A DNA stretch of 64,000 nt. It comes from Guptibacillus hwajinpoensis (GTDB lineage: Bacteria; Bacillota; Bacilli; Bacillales; Guptibacillaceae). The DNA lies in NCBI RefSeq assembly GCF_020524165.1, contig NZ_JAIVKU010000003.1, positions 452,135 to 516,134 of the forward strand, given 5' to 3'. Position 1 is the first letter of the stretch. Every line of letters begins with the position of its first letter. The translations under genes and the position numbers were made by a program. The notes beneath the pieces are model-generated. The model had not been told where the DNA came from and searched no databases. It was given only the letters and a program-made list of their open reading frames with translations. Shown here piece after piece: positions 1 to 8,331 of the stretch.

Positions 1-2
1 GA

Positions 3-458
3 ATTAATGATCAGGATTTAGAGTTTTCTATTCAAAAGCTCGTAGATATTGCGCTAAGAGCGATCTCACCATCAGTGAATGATCCGCATACAGCAGTTAA
101 CTGTACGAACCGCATTGGTACGATCCTTTCAAAAATCGGTCATACGTATGATCCTAAAGAAGCTTTTTTTGATAAAGAAAGAAACCTTCGCGTTCTATCA
201 ACGCCAAAACCATTCTTTCAATATCTTTATAAGTCGTTCTATCAAATACGTCATTACGGTAAAGATGATGTATCGATGTTAAACGGTATACTTGAGGCGC
301 TAATTTTAACCGCAGACGGACAACGTAAGGAAATAAAAGCAGATGTACAGCGGTTCCATCAATACTTATTAACAAGCCTTGATCTTAACGAACTTCCTGA
401 TCTTGACCGTGAGTTTCTTCTTCACACATCAGAAGTATTAAATGAAGTATGTAAATAG
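3..458 (+). CDS. DUF2254 membrane protein, C-terminal part
   Basis: The frame is open from the left edge, so the N-terminus lies outside the window. The visible 151 residues contain LVDIALRAISPSVNDPHTA, which matches the conserved cytoplasmic signature of DUF2254 predicted membrane proteins (usual form LxDIALRALSPGINDPxTA). The tail after it is hydrophilic and helical. In the complete family the N-terminal half carries several membrane helices; none falls in this fragment. The function of the family is unknown. A strong hairpin follows the stop. The GTG inside the motif is not the start, because coding similarity continues upstream of it. Confidence 0.8.
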   Translation: MNDQDLEFSIQKLVDIALRAISPSVNDPHTAVNCTNRIGTILSKIGHTYDPKEAFFDKERNLRVLSTPKPFFQYLYKSFYQIRHYGKDDVSMLNGILEALILTADGQRKEIKADVQRFHQYLLTSLDLNELPDLDREFLLHTSEVLNEVCK

Positions 459-464
459 CTAGTA

Positions 465-500
465 AGGCATCCGATGAAATATCGGATGCCTTTATTTTTG
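465..500. terminator. Bidirectional terminator
   Basis: Ten-bp perfect stem GGCATCCGAT / ATCGGATGCC with a 5-nt loop, followed by TTTATTTTTG. It serves the DUF2254 gene and overlaps the 3' end of the convergent anti-sigma-like gene. Confidence 0.85.
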
Positions 501-1097
501 TTGTTCCACCTTAGCAAGTGACCCGTTTGGTAATGTGAATTCTTCAAGGATACTACTTTTTTGATTGCGAATGACGAAATTGAGGGGAAGACCTGTATCC
601 GGTTCAATCCATAGACTAAACGTCATTTTCTCAAAATAACCTTCTGTAATTCTTCCTTGAGCGAGAATGGCAGGTTGTTCCTTGTAAACAGCTTCTCGAT
701 TGCTGATCTTCCAGTTATCGTAGTTAGCTAAGTAAGACAGGGCAATCGAGCGGATTTTCTCTTCATCGCTAGGATTCTTGATAAGTGATGCGGATTGCCA
801 CAGATTGTTATATAATTCTTCTTCAGTCATCGAGTGAACGTTGGCCGATTGGTTATCTTGTAAAATGCCACTTTCAGATGCAGCAAAAAAAACGGTACCG
901 ACTAGCAGGATGAGAAGTGTAAGATAAGTGAGGAGTGCTGGGAATTTTTTTTGCATTCCTTTACTAAAATGATCATTGATTTTCGAAGAAGTATCTCTAT
1001 TAACAGCTTTCCAAACCTCATTTTTATGCATACGGGTAAAGGTTACTGCTTTTGTATCAATCATTCTGGCACGGAGATTTTTTAGCTGTTTTTCCAT
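492..1097 (-). CDS. Single-pass membrane protein, probable anti-sigma partner
   Basis: 201 aa, not recognised at family level. About 50 charged cytoplasmic residues are followed by one membrane helix (residues ~52-74) and an extracytoplasmic domain of about 125 residues. It lies 12 nt downstream of an ECF sigma gene on the same strand. This order and topology are typical of membrane anti-sigma factors that hold an ECF sigma inactive until an envelope signal arrives. No ZAS zinc motif (HxxxCxxC) is present, so the sigma-binding part would be of another type. The anti-sigma role is inferred from context. The start ATG follows a GGAGG-like site. Confidence 0.6.
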   Translation of the reverse strand: MEKQLKNLRARMIDTKAVTFTRMHKNEVWKAVNRDTSSKINDHFSKGMQKKFPALLTYLTLLILLVGTVFFAASESGILQDNQSANVHSMTEEELYNNLWQSASLIKNPSDEEKIRSIALSYLANYDNWKISNREAVYKEQPAILAQGRITEGYFEKMTFSLWIEPDTGLPLNFVIRNQKSSILEEFTLPNGSLAKVEQQK

Positions 1098-1109
1098 AGG
1101 AACCTCCCC

Positions 1110-1703
1110 TTAGTACATTTCTTTAAGAAGCATTCTTGCACGTCGCAACCTCGTTTTTACCGAGTTTTCCTTAATGGAAAGTAGTTCACTGATTTCTTGT
1201 ACTTTTAAGTCTTCAAAATAATGAAGAAAGATAACCTCTCTATACTTAGTAGGGAGCTTAAGAATGTTTAGTGCAAGCTCCTTATTTTCTTCAGACCCGA
1301 TGAGTACCATGTCGGGTTCCGAAGCATTTTGTTTAAATGTATTTAACAGAGATTGAGCAAAGATGATGTTACGATATCCCCAACTCTTAAGAACATCTTT
1401 GCATTTATTTGCGGTAATGGTTAATACCCAGGATTTTAGAGAAGCTTCCATATTAAAAGTGTCTAGTTTCGTATAGCAAGTAATAAATACTTCTTGAGCA
1501 ATATCTTCTGCTTTTCCTTTATCTTTCAAATAACTAAAAGCAAGCCAAACAACACTTTCGCCATATTCATCCATAATTGTTTCAAGGACCGCTTCCTTAT
1601 TGGTAAGATCAAGATAGTTGGTTGGTTCTTTGTTCCCCAAGGTTGCGTCTTCCTCCTTCGGCCCTTCAAACAAAAGACGAGTAACATGCACGAAGGGTTT
1701 CAT
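1110..1703 (-). CDS. ECF-type RNA polymerase sigma factor
   Basis: Sigma-70 family group 4 protein with region 2 at about residues 40-110 (AEDIAQEVFITCY is the core-binding and -10 recognition helix) and region 4 at about 145-195 (YREVIFLHYFEDLKVQEISE then the helix-turn-helix SVKTRLRRAR). There is no region 1 or 3. It should direct polymerase to a small stress regulon and is probably controlled by the membrane protein encoded next. The start is uncertain. The ATG used here sits close to a TATAAT box (1734-1739, minus strand) with a weak ribosome site. A TTG at 1640 has AAGGAGG 11 nt upstream and would give a 176-aa protein that still keeps region 2 intact. The subfamily (SigX, SigM or SigV) cannot be decided by eye. 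Confidence 0.88.
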   Translation of the reverse strand: MKPFVHVTRLLFEGPKEEDATLGNKEPTNYLDLTNKEAVLETIMDEYGESVVWLAFSYLKDKGKAEDIAQEVFITCYTKLDTFNMEASLKSWVLTITANKCKDVLKSWGYRNIIFAQSLLNTFKQNASEPDMVLIGSEENKELALNILKLPTKYREVIFLHYFEDLKVQEISELLSIKENSVKTRLRRARMLLKEMY

Positions 1704-1940
1704 AATATATTTCCATAATTTGTGTATGTTTCTATTATAGAATAGATTTAACTGATCTTGGTAGATTTTCCTTTAATTATATAAAAATAATTTATAAGCT
1801 CGTTTGTCGGGGAGTGAATATGAGAACAGATTGAGCGAATTGGAGACATAGATGGCTTAAGAAGGCTTAAGAAGGATATTGTTCACCTCATGTGGAACGA
1901 GTGGGTATGAGGAGTAAATTAGAATGAAAAGAGGAATAAA

Positions 1941-3131
1941 TTGACTAAATCAACGGCAGTTCCTACACCTACAAAGGAGAGGATTCTCTCCATTGATGCA
2001 ATGCGTGGTCTTGCTTTACTAGGTATTTTTTTTGTGAATATGGTAGATTTTCATTCGCCCTGGATGTACATCGATCAGCTGAGCTACTGGGGGGATCAAT
2101 GGAACCAATTCGCTATGAATATAATCGATGTAATGGCACAAGCAAGCTTTTATCCTTTATTTTCGTTTTTGTTCGGATATGGTTTTATTATTCTAAACAA
2201 TCGTTTAACTGCTCGTAGTGCCCCGTTTCTTCCGATTATGGTGAGACGTTTGGTATTCTTATGTCTTTTTGGTGTCATCCATTTTGTTTTGATTTGGCAC
2301 GGCGATATTTTATTTACGTATAGTCTGTGTGGCTTTCTATTACTAGCCTTTATCAAATTAAACGGTAAGCAACTATTGCAAATCGGACTGGGTTTATGGC
2401 TGTTTTATGCCATTATTTTCTTTTTAATATTGTTGCCTTATGGTAGCGAGGAATTTACATCACATCAGCCTGTAGCGATTCAACAGTCACTTCTTGTATA
2501 CGGGTCAGGTAGCTATGTAGAAATATTAAATCAACGTCTGAGCGATTGGACTTACGTGAATGGTGGAATAAATGGGATTTTGCTCATATTCTCGATCTTT
2601 CCCTACTTTCTAATCGGTGCGGCGTTTGCGAAAAAAGGGTGGTTTAACGGGGAACCGAACAACTTGCCAATCGTGAGAAAGTTTTTATTTGTCGGAGCAA
2701 TTGGTTTTGTTGTTAAACTATCGCCTTTTCTGTTTGATTCTTATGCCTTTTCACATCTTCAAGATAGTCTAGGAGGACCGCTTCTTTCACTTTTTTATAT
2801 GTCGGTCATTTCGCTCATTTATTATTCAGGAAAAACGCTAAAGCCTCTCGAATGGGTTGGGAAAATGGCGCTAACAAATTACCTCTTGCAGTCAATTATT
2901 AGTACGCTACTTTTCTATCACTATGGTTTAGGTTTATATGGAGATATCGAAGTGACAACGGGTATATTGCTACTAATAGGCATCTTTTTAGTGCAAATTG
3001 TTCTTAGTCGATGGTGGTTACTTAAATTTCGATACGGTCCGATTGAATGGATATGGAGAATGGGTACATATCGAACGCGTTTTCCATTAAAAAGAAATCA
3101 GAAAGGGGAGGTTGTCTATGAAACTGATTGA
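1941..3131 (+). CDS. DUF418 (YeiB-type) multi-pass membrane protein
   Basis: 396 aa. The opening RILSIDAMRGLALLGIFFVN is the signature of the DUF418/YeiB family, distantly related to acyltransferase-3 membrane proteins; the DUF418 core covers the last ~160 residues. About nine to ten membrane helices are visible. The start is TTG with GAGGA 5 nt upstream. The 3' end overlaps the next gene by 14 nt, so the two are probably translationally coupled. The biochemical role of the family is not established; transport or modification of envelope molecules is often suspected. Confidence 0.85.
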   Translation: MTKSTAVPTPTKERILSIDAMRGLALLGIFFVNMVDFHSPWMYIDQLSYWGDQWNQFAMNIIDVMAQASFYPLFSFLFGYGFIILNNRLTARSAPFLPIMVRRLVFLCLFGVIHFVLIWHGDILFTYSLCGFLLLAFIKLNGKQLLQIGLGLWLFYAIIFFLILLPYGSEEFTSHQPVAIQQSLLVYGSGSYVEILNQRLSDWTYVNGGINGILLIFSIFPYFLIGAAFAKKGWFNGEPNNLPIVRKFLFVGAIGFVVKLSPFLFDSYAFSHLQDSLGGPLLSLFYMSVISLIYYSGKTLKPLEWVGKMALTNYLLQSIISTLLFYHYGLGLYGDIEVTTGILLLIGIFLVQIVLSRWWLLKFRYGPIEWIWRMGTYRTRFPLKRNQKGEVVYETD

Positions 3132-3672
3132 AAAAGCAGTTGCATTTTCTGCGATCGCTCACGATGGACAGTATCGAAAGGGAATATCCTTACCTTACTT
3201 TTCTCATCCGGTAACAGTCGGGTTCTACTTATTAGAAGCAGGCGCATCAGAAGAAGCCATTGCAGCGGGAATCCTTCATGATGTTGTCGAAGATACTGCA
3301 ATAACTTATGAAGTGGTTAAAGAAGAATTTGGTCAAGTCATTGCTGATTTAGTTCAAGCATGTTCGGAGCCTGATAAAAGTCTCAGCTGGGAAGAAAGAA
3401 AAACTCATACGATAAGCACGTTAAGGAAAGCGTCATTTCGTGTTAAGCAAATTGCTTGTGCAGATAAACTTCACAACTTAACGACCATTAAATCCGATTA
3501 CGAAAAAGAAGGAGAACAAGTCTGGGAGCGATTTAATCGTGGTAAAGAAAAGCAGTGCTGGTATTATGAATCAGTCTATAGAAGTTTAGTAGCTAATCTT
3601 TCAGTAACAGAATCTAACTTCCCTTTGTTTTCAAAGCTAAAGGACATGATTCATGCGGTTTTTGGGGATTAA
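3118..3672 (+). CDS. HD-domain phosphohydrolase, SpoT/Mesh1-like
   Basis: 184 aa. The metal-binding HD pattern is complete: H30, then H54-D55 and E58-D59 in ILHDVVEDT, and ADKLHNL further on. This arrangement is typical of the hydrolase half of RelA/SpoT and of small alarmone hydrolases that remove pyrophosphate from (p)ppGpp. No synthetase, TGS or ACT domain is present. ATG 3118 is chosen because GGGGAGG lies 6 nt upstream, inside the DUF418 gene. Coupling to a membrane protein gene is unusual. The substrate is inferred from the family; another nucleotide is possible. Confidence 0.85.
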   Translation: MKLIEKAVAFSAIAHDGQYRKGISLPYFSHPVTVGFYLLEAGASEEAIAAGILHDVVEDTAITYEVVKEEFGQVIADLVQACSEPDKSLSWEERKTHTISTLRKASFRVKQIACADKLHNLTTIKSDYEKEGEQVWERFNRGKEKQCWYYESVYRSLVANLSVTESNFPLFSKLKDMIHAVFGD

Positions 3673-3698
3673 CGTAATGTATGTCATCTGAATTTGAT

Positions 3699-3723
3699 GA
3701 TTACATTTCCTACTTCGGGGTAT
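3699..3723 (+). promoter_or_regulatory. Sigma-B-like promoter of ytxGH
   Basis: GATTAC, 13 nt, GGGTAT, located 38 nt before ytxG. The -10 element matches the sigma-B consensus GGGWAW perfectly and the -35 element matches GTTTAA at 4 of 6 positions. In B. subtilis the ytxGHJ operon is known to be sigma-B (and sigma-H) dependent, which supports the reading. Confidence 0.6.
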
Positions 3724-3760
3724 TGGTAATTATATTCGAATAGAAGTAGGAGGTAGTTAA

Positions 3761-4201
3761 GTGGAAATGATACTTTATTTAGCTGTAGCTCTTATCGCGA
3801 TTGTTTTCGCAGTACTTAGTATCTTTTTAATTAAAGTATTAAAGTCGACGGAAAAAACACTTTCCAACACGGCAGAAATGATTGATTCCCTACAGGGGCA
3901 AATTGATGGGCTGTCAAAAGAAACAACGATGATGCTTCACAAAACGAATGTACTCGCAGATGAAGTACAATCAAAAGTCGGAAAATTCTCCCCAGTTTTC
4001 CAATCCGTCCAAGAAACAGGTGCTTCCCTCCAAAATTTAACGCGTTCTTTTGCCAAATTAAGCAATTCGGTTGAAAAAGGCGTAGAAGCCAGGCAGGGAA
4101 AAGCGGCTGAAGCGGCGAATTGGGGAAGTACTGCTCTGGCTATGTGGGAGAAGTATCGAATCAAAAAATCAAACATTCAATCTGTTAAGGAGGAAGGATA
4201 A
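3761..4201 (+). CDS. ytxG: DUF948 general stress protein YtxG
   Basis: 146 aa. An N-terminal membrane helix (residues ~3-25) is followed by a long predicted coiled coil and a basic C-terminus, the usual build of DUF948 proteins such as B. subtilis YtxG. The start is GTG with TAGGAGG 7 nt upstream. It is the first gene of a two-gene unit with ytxH, 2 nt apart, behind a sigma-B-like promoter. A structural or protective role during general stress is known only at regulon level; the molecular activity is unknown. The third B. subtilis gene, ytxJ, is absent here. Confidence 0.85.
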   Translation: MEMILYLAVALIAIVFAVLSIFLIKVLKSTEKTLSNTAEMIDSLQGQIDGLSKETTMMLHKTNVLADEVQSKVGKFSPVFQSVQETGASLQNLTRSFAKLSNSVEKGVEARQGKAAEAANWGSTALAMWEKYRIKKSNIQSVKEEG

Positions 4202-4203
4202 AG

Positions 4204-4836
4204 ATGAAAGAATCGAAATCAAACCATGATGTAAAGGTTGAACACGAACCAGCACCAGAAGGGTATTCATCCTCAACAAGAGAAGTGATTCGCATTGATT
4301 CTTCAGACCCGATTAAGTCAGAAAGTCAGTTTAAAGGTCCAGCGATTGCTGCTCTAGCTGGAAGTGTCGTGGGAGCTGCAGCAGGCGTATTGCTTGCTCC
4401 AAAAGCCGGGAAAGACCTGCGAAATGATATTAGTGGCGGCGTTACAAAAGCGAAAGATAAGAGTGTTGAAGTGACTAGTAATGTGAAAAACAAATCGAAT
4501 GCGTTTGCACAATCGGTTAAAACAAAGTCGAACGACATCGTGAGCAAAGTGAAAAATCGTAAAACTGATTCCGCTCCGTCAGAAGAGGAAGCGCTTGTTA
4601 GCGGATATTCGATCAAGCGAGCAGCTGAACTTGACGAGACAGAGGTACCGACATCAACCGTGGTGAATCACGATATCGAAAAGATCATTGTGGAAACGGA
4701 AGGTGCCGAGACATTTGACGATGTCATTCAACGTGATGTTGAACGAACGCTTGAAAGAGATCCGGACCATCCTGAAACCTTGGATGAAGCAGCTGAGTTA
4801 GAACTGAAAAGAACGTATAAGAAAGACTCAAAGTAA
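4204..4836 (+). CDS. ytxH: YtxH-domain general stress protein
   Basis: 210 aa. Residues ~44-72 form the YtxH signature: a Gly/Ala-rich hydrophobic helix (AALAGSVVGAAAGVLLAPK) followed by the basic AGKDLR. A K/S/V-rich amphipathic stretch (~75-125) and an acidic tail follow. It is longer than the ~150 aa B. subtilis protein because of the extended C-terminus. Start ATG with AAGGAGGAAGG upstream, directly after ytxG. Probably membrane-anchored and induced by stress. No enzymatic motif is present. Confidence 0.85.
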   Translation: MKESKSNHDVKVEHEPAPEGYSSSTREVIRIDSSDPIKSESQFKGPAIAALAGSVVGAAAGVLLAPKAGKDLRNDISGGVTKAKDKSVEVTSNVKNKSNAFAQSVKTKSNDIVSKVKNRKTDSAPSEEEALVSGYSIKRAAELDETEVPTSTVVNHDIEKIIVETEGAETFDDVIQRDVERTLERDPDHPETLDEAAELELKRTYKKDSK

Positions 4837-4860
4837 AAACCGCCTGATGGCGGTTTTTTT
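4837..4860 (+). terminator. Terminator after ytxH
   Basis: AACCGCC-TGAT-GGCGGTT followed by a run of T. Confidence 0.9.
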
Positions 4861-4879
4861 AGACATTAGACAAAGGAAA

Positions 4880-4906
4880 AGCAGAGGAGGCCCCTCTGCT
4901 TTTTTC
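4880..4906. terminator. Second hairpin between convergent genes
   Basis: GCAGAGG / CCTCTGC stem with TTTTTTC on the plus strand and TTTTCCTTTG on the minus strand. It probably ends the 42-codon minus-strand gene and backs up the ytxH terminator. Confidence 0.65.
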
Positions 4907-4930
4907 TTTGTCTTTGTCTGAATATGAAAA

Positions 4931-5059
4931 TTAGGACGGGTGGATCGAGTTTACTTTTGTAGCTTCTCGGACAACGCTTCTTGCTTTGGATGCTTCAAGT
5001 TGTTCTTTCTTCGCTTTGTTCTCGATTTCTTTAATGGTCTGAATGGTTGGACCAGTCAT
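4931..5059 (-). CDS. Small basic helical protein, 42 aa, unknown
   Basis: A short ORF with its own signals: TAGGAGG is 11-12 nt before the ATG and a hairpin follows. The product starts MTGPTIQTIKEIENKAKKEQ and continues as a charged amphipathic helix ending SIHPS. There is no membrane segment or signal peptide. I do not recognise the family. The strong ribosome site and the isolated terminator support it as a real gene. Confidence 0.55.
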   Translation of the reverse strand: MTGPTIQTIKEIENKAKKEQLEASKARSVVREATKVNSIHPS

Positions 5060-5342
5060 GGTTTTTAAACCCTCCTAATTTTAATCTAATTATCATTTCC
5101 CCACATGCAAAAGATAAAACGCCTTAATCGCAAAAAGTTATAAAATGGTAAAAAAGCACCTGTGTTTTCGATAAAACGCTTTCATTTCTTAATGATGAAC
5201 AATAAGTAAGGCGAAAATGTGCGAGATTTGTAATCTCATGACTAGTTTCGACGAAGTTATTTTCTTTCGTGAATAGATGATGCACAATAATGATAAGAAG
5301 TCGCATGATCTGAGACTATATCGCAAAAAAGGTGGGCATACG

Positions 5343-5729
5343 ATGAAGAAAATATTAATTGTGGACGACCAGTATGGCATTCGAGTGTTGTTAAGCGAAC
5401 TATTTAAGAAAGAAGGGTACCAAACGCTACAAGCTGCGAACGGAATGACAGCCATTGAGCTTGTGAAACAGGAATGTCCGGATCTTGTAATCCTCGATTT
5501 GAAAATGCCCGGTATGGACGGATTAGAAGTGTTTAAAACGCTGAAAAAATTTAACGAAGAAGTTCAGGTTATCTTTATGACGGCCTATGGTGAATTACAG
5601 CTTGTACAAGAATTTATGAAGCTTGGTGCCATCACACACTTTGCAAAACCGTTTGATATCGAAGAAGTGTGTCGAACTGTTAAACGTGTTATACCTCTTG
5701 ATACGAAAGAGGTCGTACGCACCAAATAA
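5343..5729 (+). CDS. spo0F: Sporulation phosphorelay response regulator Spo0F
   Basis: 128 aa, a lone receiver domain with no output domain. It has the acidic pair D8-D9, phospho-acceptor D52 ([13 protein letters not shown]), the MTAYGEL switch segment and the AKPFD lysine. DDQYGIR, MTAYGEL and [13 protein letters not shown] match B. subtilis Spo0F almost residue for residue. Spo0F takes phosphate from sensor kinases and passes it to Spo0B and then Spo0A to start sporulation, so the host is very probably a spore former. ATG 5343 is chosen by homology. In B. subtilis the gene lies before fbaA; here an AIM24-family gene follows. A near-palindromic TTCGACGAA at 5247-5255 resembles a Spo0A box. 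Confidence 0.95.
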   Translation: MKKILIVDDQYGIRVLLSELFKKEGYQTLQAANGMTAIELVKQECPDLVILDLKMPGMDGLEVFKTLKKFNEEVQVIFMTAYGELQLVQEFMKLGAITHFAKPFDIEEVCRTVKRVIPLDTKEVVRTK

Positions 5730-5735
5730 TCTTTT

Positions 5736-5766
5736 ACCTGCTTTCACTAGAGAGCAGGTTTTTTCT
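5736..5766 (+). terminator. Terminator after spo0F
   Basis: ACCTGCT / AGCAGGT stem with a 10-nt loop, then TTTTTT. Confidence 0.85.
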
Positions 5767-5835
5767 ATCATGATTGAAACCTATTCCTTTCCGAATCGTA
5801 TTTTAATCAATGATCGAAAGAAGGGGAGTCATAGA

Positions 5836-6627
5836 ATGAACAATCACGAAATTGACTTTAAACTATACGGGGATGATATGCAATTTGTCGAAGTTGAACT
5901 GGATCCAGGAGAGACAGTTGTAGCTGAAGCGGGCAGTCTTATGATGATGGAAGATCACATTGAAATGGAAACGATTTTTGGCGATGGAAGCGAACGACAG
6001 AGTGGCTTAGTAGGGAAGTTGTTTAGTGCTGGAAAACGAGTTCTTACAGGCGAAAGTCTCTTCATGACGGCTTTTACAAATGAAGGAAAGGAGAAAAAGC
6101 ACGTATCCTTTGCTTCGCCTTATCCGGGAAAAATTATTCCGATGGATTTAAGTGAATGGGATGGAAAAATCATTTGTCAAAAAGATGCTTTTCTCGCCGC
6201 TGCGAAAGGTGTATCGGTTGGGATAGAATTACAAAAGAAGTTAGGAACCGGTTTCTTTGGCGGAGAAGGGTTTATTATGCAAAAGCTTGAAGGGGACGGT
6301 TTGGCATTCGTTCACGCTGGTGGCACCATACATAAAAAAGAGCTTCAGCCAGGTGAAACGCTTCGCCTTGATACCGGTTGTTTAGTAGCTATGACAGGAA
6401 ATGTCACTTATAATATTGAGTTTGTAAAAGGGGTGAAAACAGCTTTGTTTGGTGGAGAAGGGTTGTTTTTTGCAACCCTTAAAGGGCCAGGGACGGTTTG
6501 GGTTCAATCTCTTCCATTTAGTCGCTTAGCAAGTCGCGTATTCGCTGCAATGCCCCAAACTCCGGGTGGTAGTAAAGGGGAAGGGAGTATGGCAAAAGGA
6601 CTTTTTGATATGTTTAATGGAGATTAA
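5836..6627 (+). CDS. AIM24 / TIGR00266 family protein
   Basis: 263 aa. Recurrent glycine turns (FFGGEGF near residue 140 and LFGGEGLFFATLKGPG near 215) and the LDTGCLVAMTGNVTY segment are characteristic of the TIGR00266/AIM24 beta-sandwich family. There is no signal peptide or catalytic signature. ATG 5836 is preceded by AAGGGGAG. The function in bacteria is not established; in yeast AIM24 is a mitochondrial inner-membrane organiser, which does not transfer directly. It has its own terminator and is probably monocistronic. Confidence 0.85.
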   Translation: MNNHEIDFKLYGDDMQFVEVELDPGETVVAEAGSLMMMEDHIEMETIFGDGSERQSGLVGKLFSAGKRVLTGESLFMTAFTNEGKEKKHVSFASPYPGKIIPMDLSEWDGKIICQKDAFLAAAKGVSVGIELQKKLGTGFFGGEGFIMQKLEGDGLAFVHAGGTIHKKELQPGETLRLDTGCLVAMTGNVTYNIEFVKGVKTALFGGEGLFFATLKGPGTVWVQSLPFSRLASRVFAAMPQTPGGSKGEGSMAKGLFDMFNGD

Positions 6628-6632
6628 TCCTC

Positions 6633-6690
6633 ATTTAAATAAAGCAACCTTCCATCATTAGGTGATGGAAGGTTGCTTTATTTAAATTAT
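6633..6690. terminator. Strong bidirectional terminator
   Basis: A stem of more than 20 bp (AAATAAAGCAACCTTCCATCA and its complement) around a 5-nt loop, A/T-rich on both flanks, between two convergent genes. Confidence 0.9.
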
Positions 6691-6701
6691 GGCGGGAAGC
6701 C

Positions 6702-7823
6702 TTATTTGCGCTTACGAGATTTAGGAGCTGGTGCATTCTTTCTCGTTAATTCGAGATCTAGTTTTTGTGTGATTTTCTCTAGGTATTTTTCTTCGCCGGG
6801 AAGCAGGAGTGTCACAACGGAACCCTCTTTCCCCATTCGTCCTGTTCGTCCAGAACGGTGAAGATATGTTCTTGCATCCTCAGATAAATCATAGTGGAAA
6901 ACATGTGTAATGTTATCAATATCCAGGCCTCTTGAAGCAAGGTCAGTTGTGAGCAATAGTTGAATTTGATCATTGCGAAAACGATTAAGCACATTTTTTC
7001 TTTCTGTTTTATTCGTTGAACTGTCTAATACGTCGAAAGAAATTTTCTTAGTTGCAAGAATATCCTTTAGACGTGAAAGGTAGTTGCTGTTATTCACAAA
7101 GGCCAGAGCTTTAACCCCGTCTTTACGTGCAAGTTTTCGAAGTAATTCAGGTTTCTCGCGACGGTTGGTTACATAATAACTGTGATCGATGGCTTTTTTT
7201 GCTTCAGCGGTAGCTTTAATGCTTAACACAGTCGGATTATCGGACAGCTTTTTCGCCTGCATGAGGACTTTATCACTAAGAGTAGCTGAGAAGAAGAGGA
7301 GCTGACAGTCTCTTAGAGCAGACTGACAGATGTAAGAGACATCTTCCATCGTAGAAGGGTGTAGCACCTGATCGGCTTCATCGGCTACGATGCTTCTTAC
7401 TTCATTCATTTTAAGTTTCTTCATCTCTATTAGTTCTGCGATTCGGTTTGGCGTTCCTACAATTAGCTGTGGATGTTTTTTCAGCTTGTCCAATTGGCGT
7501 TTGATTGCAGCTCCTCCTATCATGGATGCTGCAGTCATTTCACTACCTTGTAAAAACTGCTGTGCTACTTCAAATACTTGCATGGCAAGTTCTCGAGTTG
7601 GCGCCAGTACGATTGCCTGCGTGTTTTTCTTAGTTGGATCAAGTTTCTGTATAATCGGTAATAGAAAGGCTAGCGTCTTACCAGTTCCAGTAGGTGCTTC
7701 AACAAGTAAATCCTCTCCATTCATGATACGAGGAATAGCTTGTTCTTGGACAGCAGAAAAAGTTGTAAAACCAGAGGATTTCCAGTTTTGGTTAAGGAAT
7801 GGGTGTTGATCAAACATAGTCAT
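6702..7823 (-). CDS. yfmL: DEAD-box RNA helicase, YfmL-like
   Basis: 373 aa. Helicase motifs in order: Q motif near residue 25, Walker A APTGTGKT, APTRELAMQ, GTPNR, DEAD box (VADEADQV), SATL, ATDLASRG-type TTDLASRGLDID and HRSGRTGR. The length and short basic tail match B. subtilis YfmL (~376 aa), involved in ribosome assembly and cold growth, rather than CshA or DbpA, which carry longer C-terminal RNA-binding extensions. Start ATG with AAGGAG 7 nt upstream. Monocistronic. Confidence 0.88.
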   Translation of the reverse strand: MTMFDQHPFLNQNWKSSGFTTFSAVQEQAIPRIMNGEDLLVEAPTGTGKTLAFLLPIIQKLDPTKKNTQAIVLAPTRELAMQVFEVAQQFLQGSEMTAASMIGGAAIKRQLDKLKKHPQLIVGTPNRIAELIEMKKLKMNEVRSIVADEADQVLHPSTMEDVSYICQSALRDCQLLFFSATLSDKVLMQAKKLSDNPTVLSIKATAEAKKAIDHSYYVTNRREKPELLRKLARKDGVKALAFVNNSNYLSRLKDILATKKISFDVLDSSTNKTERKNVLNRFRNDQIQLLLTTDLASRGLDIDNITHVFHYDLSEDARTYLHRSGRTGRMGKEGSVVTLLLPGEEKYLEKITQKLDLELTRKNAPAPKSRKRK

Positions 7824-8042
7824 AGGGTTACTCCTTTATTATCATATACGTTCCACCTGAAATGCAGGATTGTTTCATCAAGCTTGTTTCGGTTATCTTA
7901 GCCATATTTATTTTAACATAGTCAGGATTTTCTCATAATGCGATCGCAATCTTCTTCGTTTCGCCCTCATACTGGGGCATGTCTTAATGTTTTGTTGGAT
8001 TCTGAGAGGGAATAACCAATCTAGAGGGAGGGGACAACGGAC

Positions 8043-8291
8043 ATGAATGGATACTTACTTAGAAAAATGGCAGTGTATACATTACTTACCGGAATCATCG
8101 CCGCAATCTTTATTGGGATTACGCTCGGAGACAATTTACCGAATTACGCTACGATCGAAGAACCTTATCCAATGCGTTGGCTAATTGGAATTGGTGCATT
8201 TGGCATCAGTGGCATCATTTCATCCATTCTTTATACAGGTGGCGTAATAGCGGATATTATTGCTCAAAAAAACGAACAAATTTCTCCATAA
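8043..8291 (+). CDS. Small two-helix membrane protein, 82 aa
   Basis: Two membrane helices (residues ~8-28 and ~45-68) with a short hydrophilic loop. A GGGAGGGG ribosome site precedes the ATG. Family not recognised. It stands alone with its own terminator. Confidence 0.7.
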   Translation: MNGYLLRKMAVYTLLTGIIAAIFIGITLGDNLPNYATIEEPYPMRWLIGIGAFGISGIISSILYTGGVIADIIAQKNEQISP

Positions 8292-8298
8292 AATTGAT

Positions 8299-8331
8299 AA
8301 AGAGCGCATCGCCTCGATGCGCTCTTTCTTT
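8299..8331 (+). terminator. Terminator
   Basis: AAAGAGCGCATCG-CCT-CGATGCGCTCTTT stem then a T-rich tail. Confidence 0.9.

Noticed and set aside
5277..5342. N-terminal extension of Spo0F by 22 residues
   Set aside because: The extension is not part of the family, and ATG 5343 matches the start of B. subtilis Spo0F.
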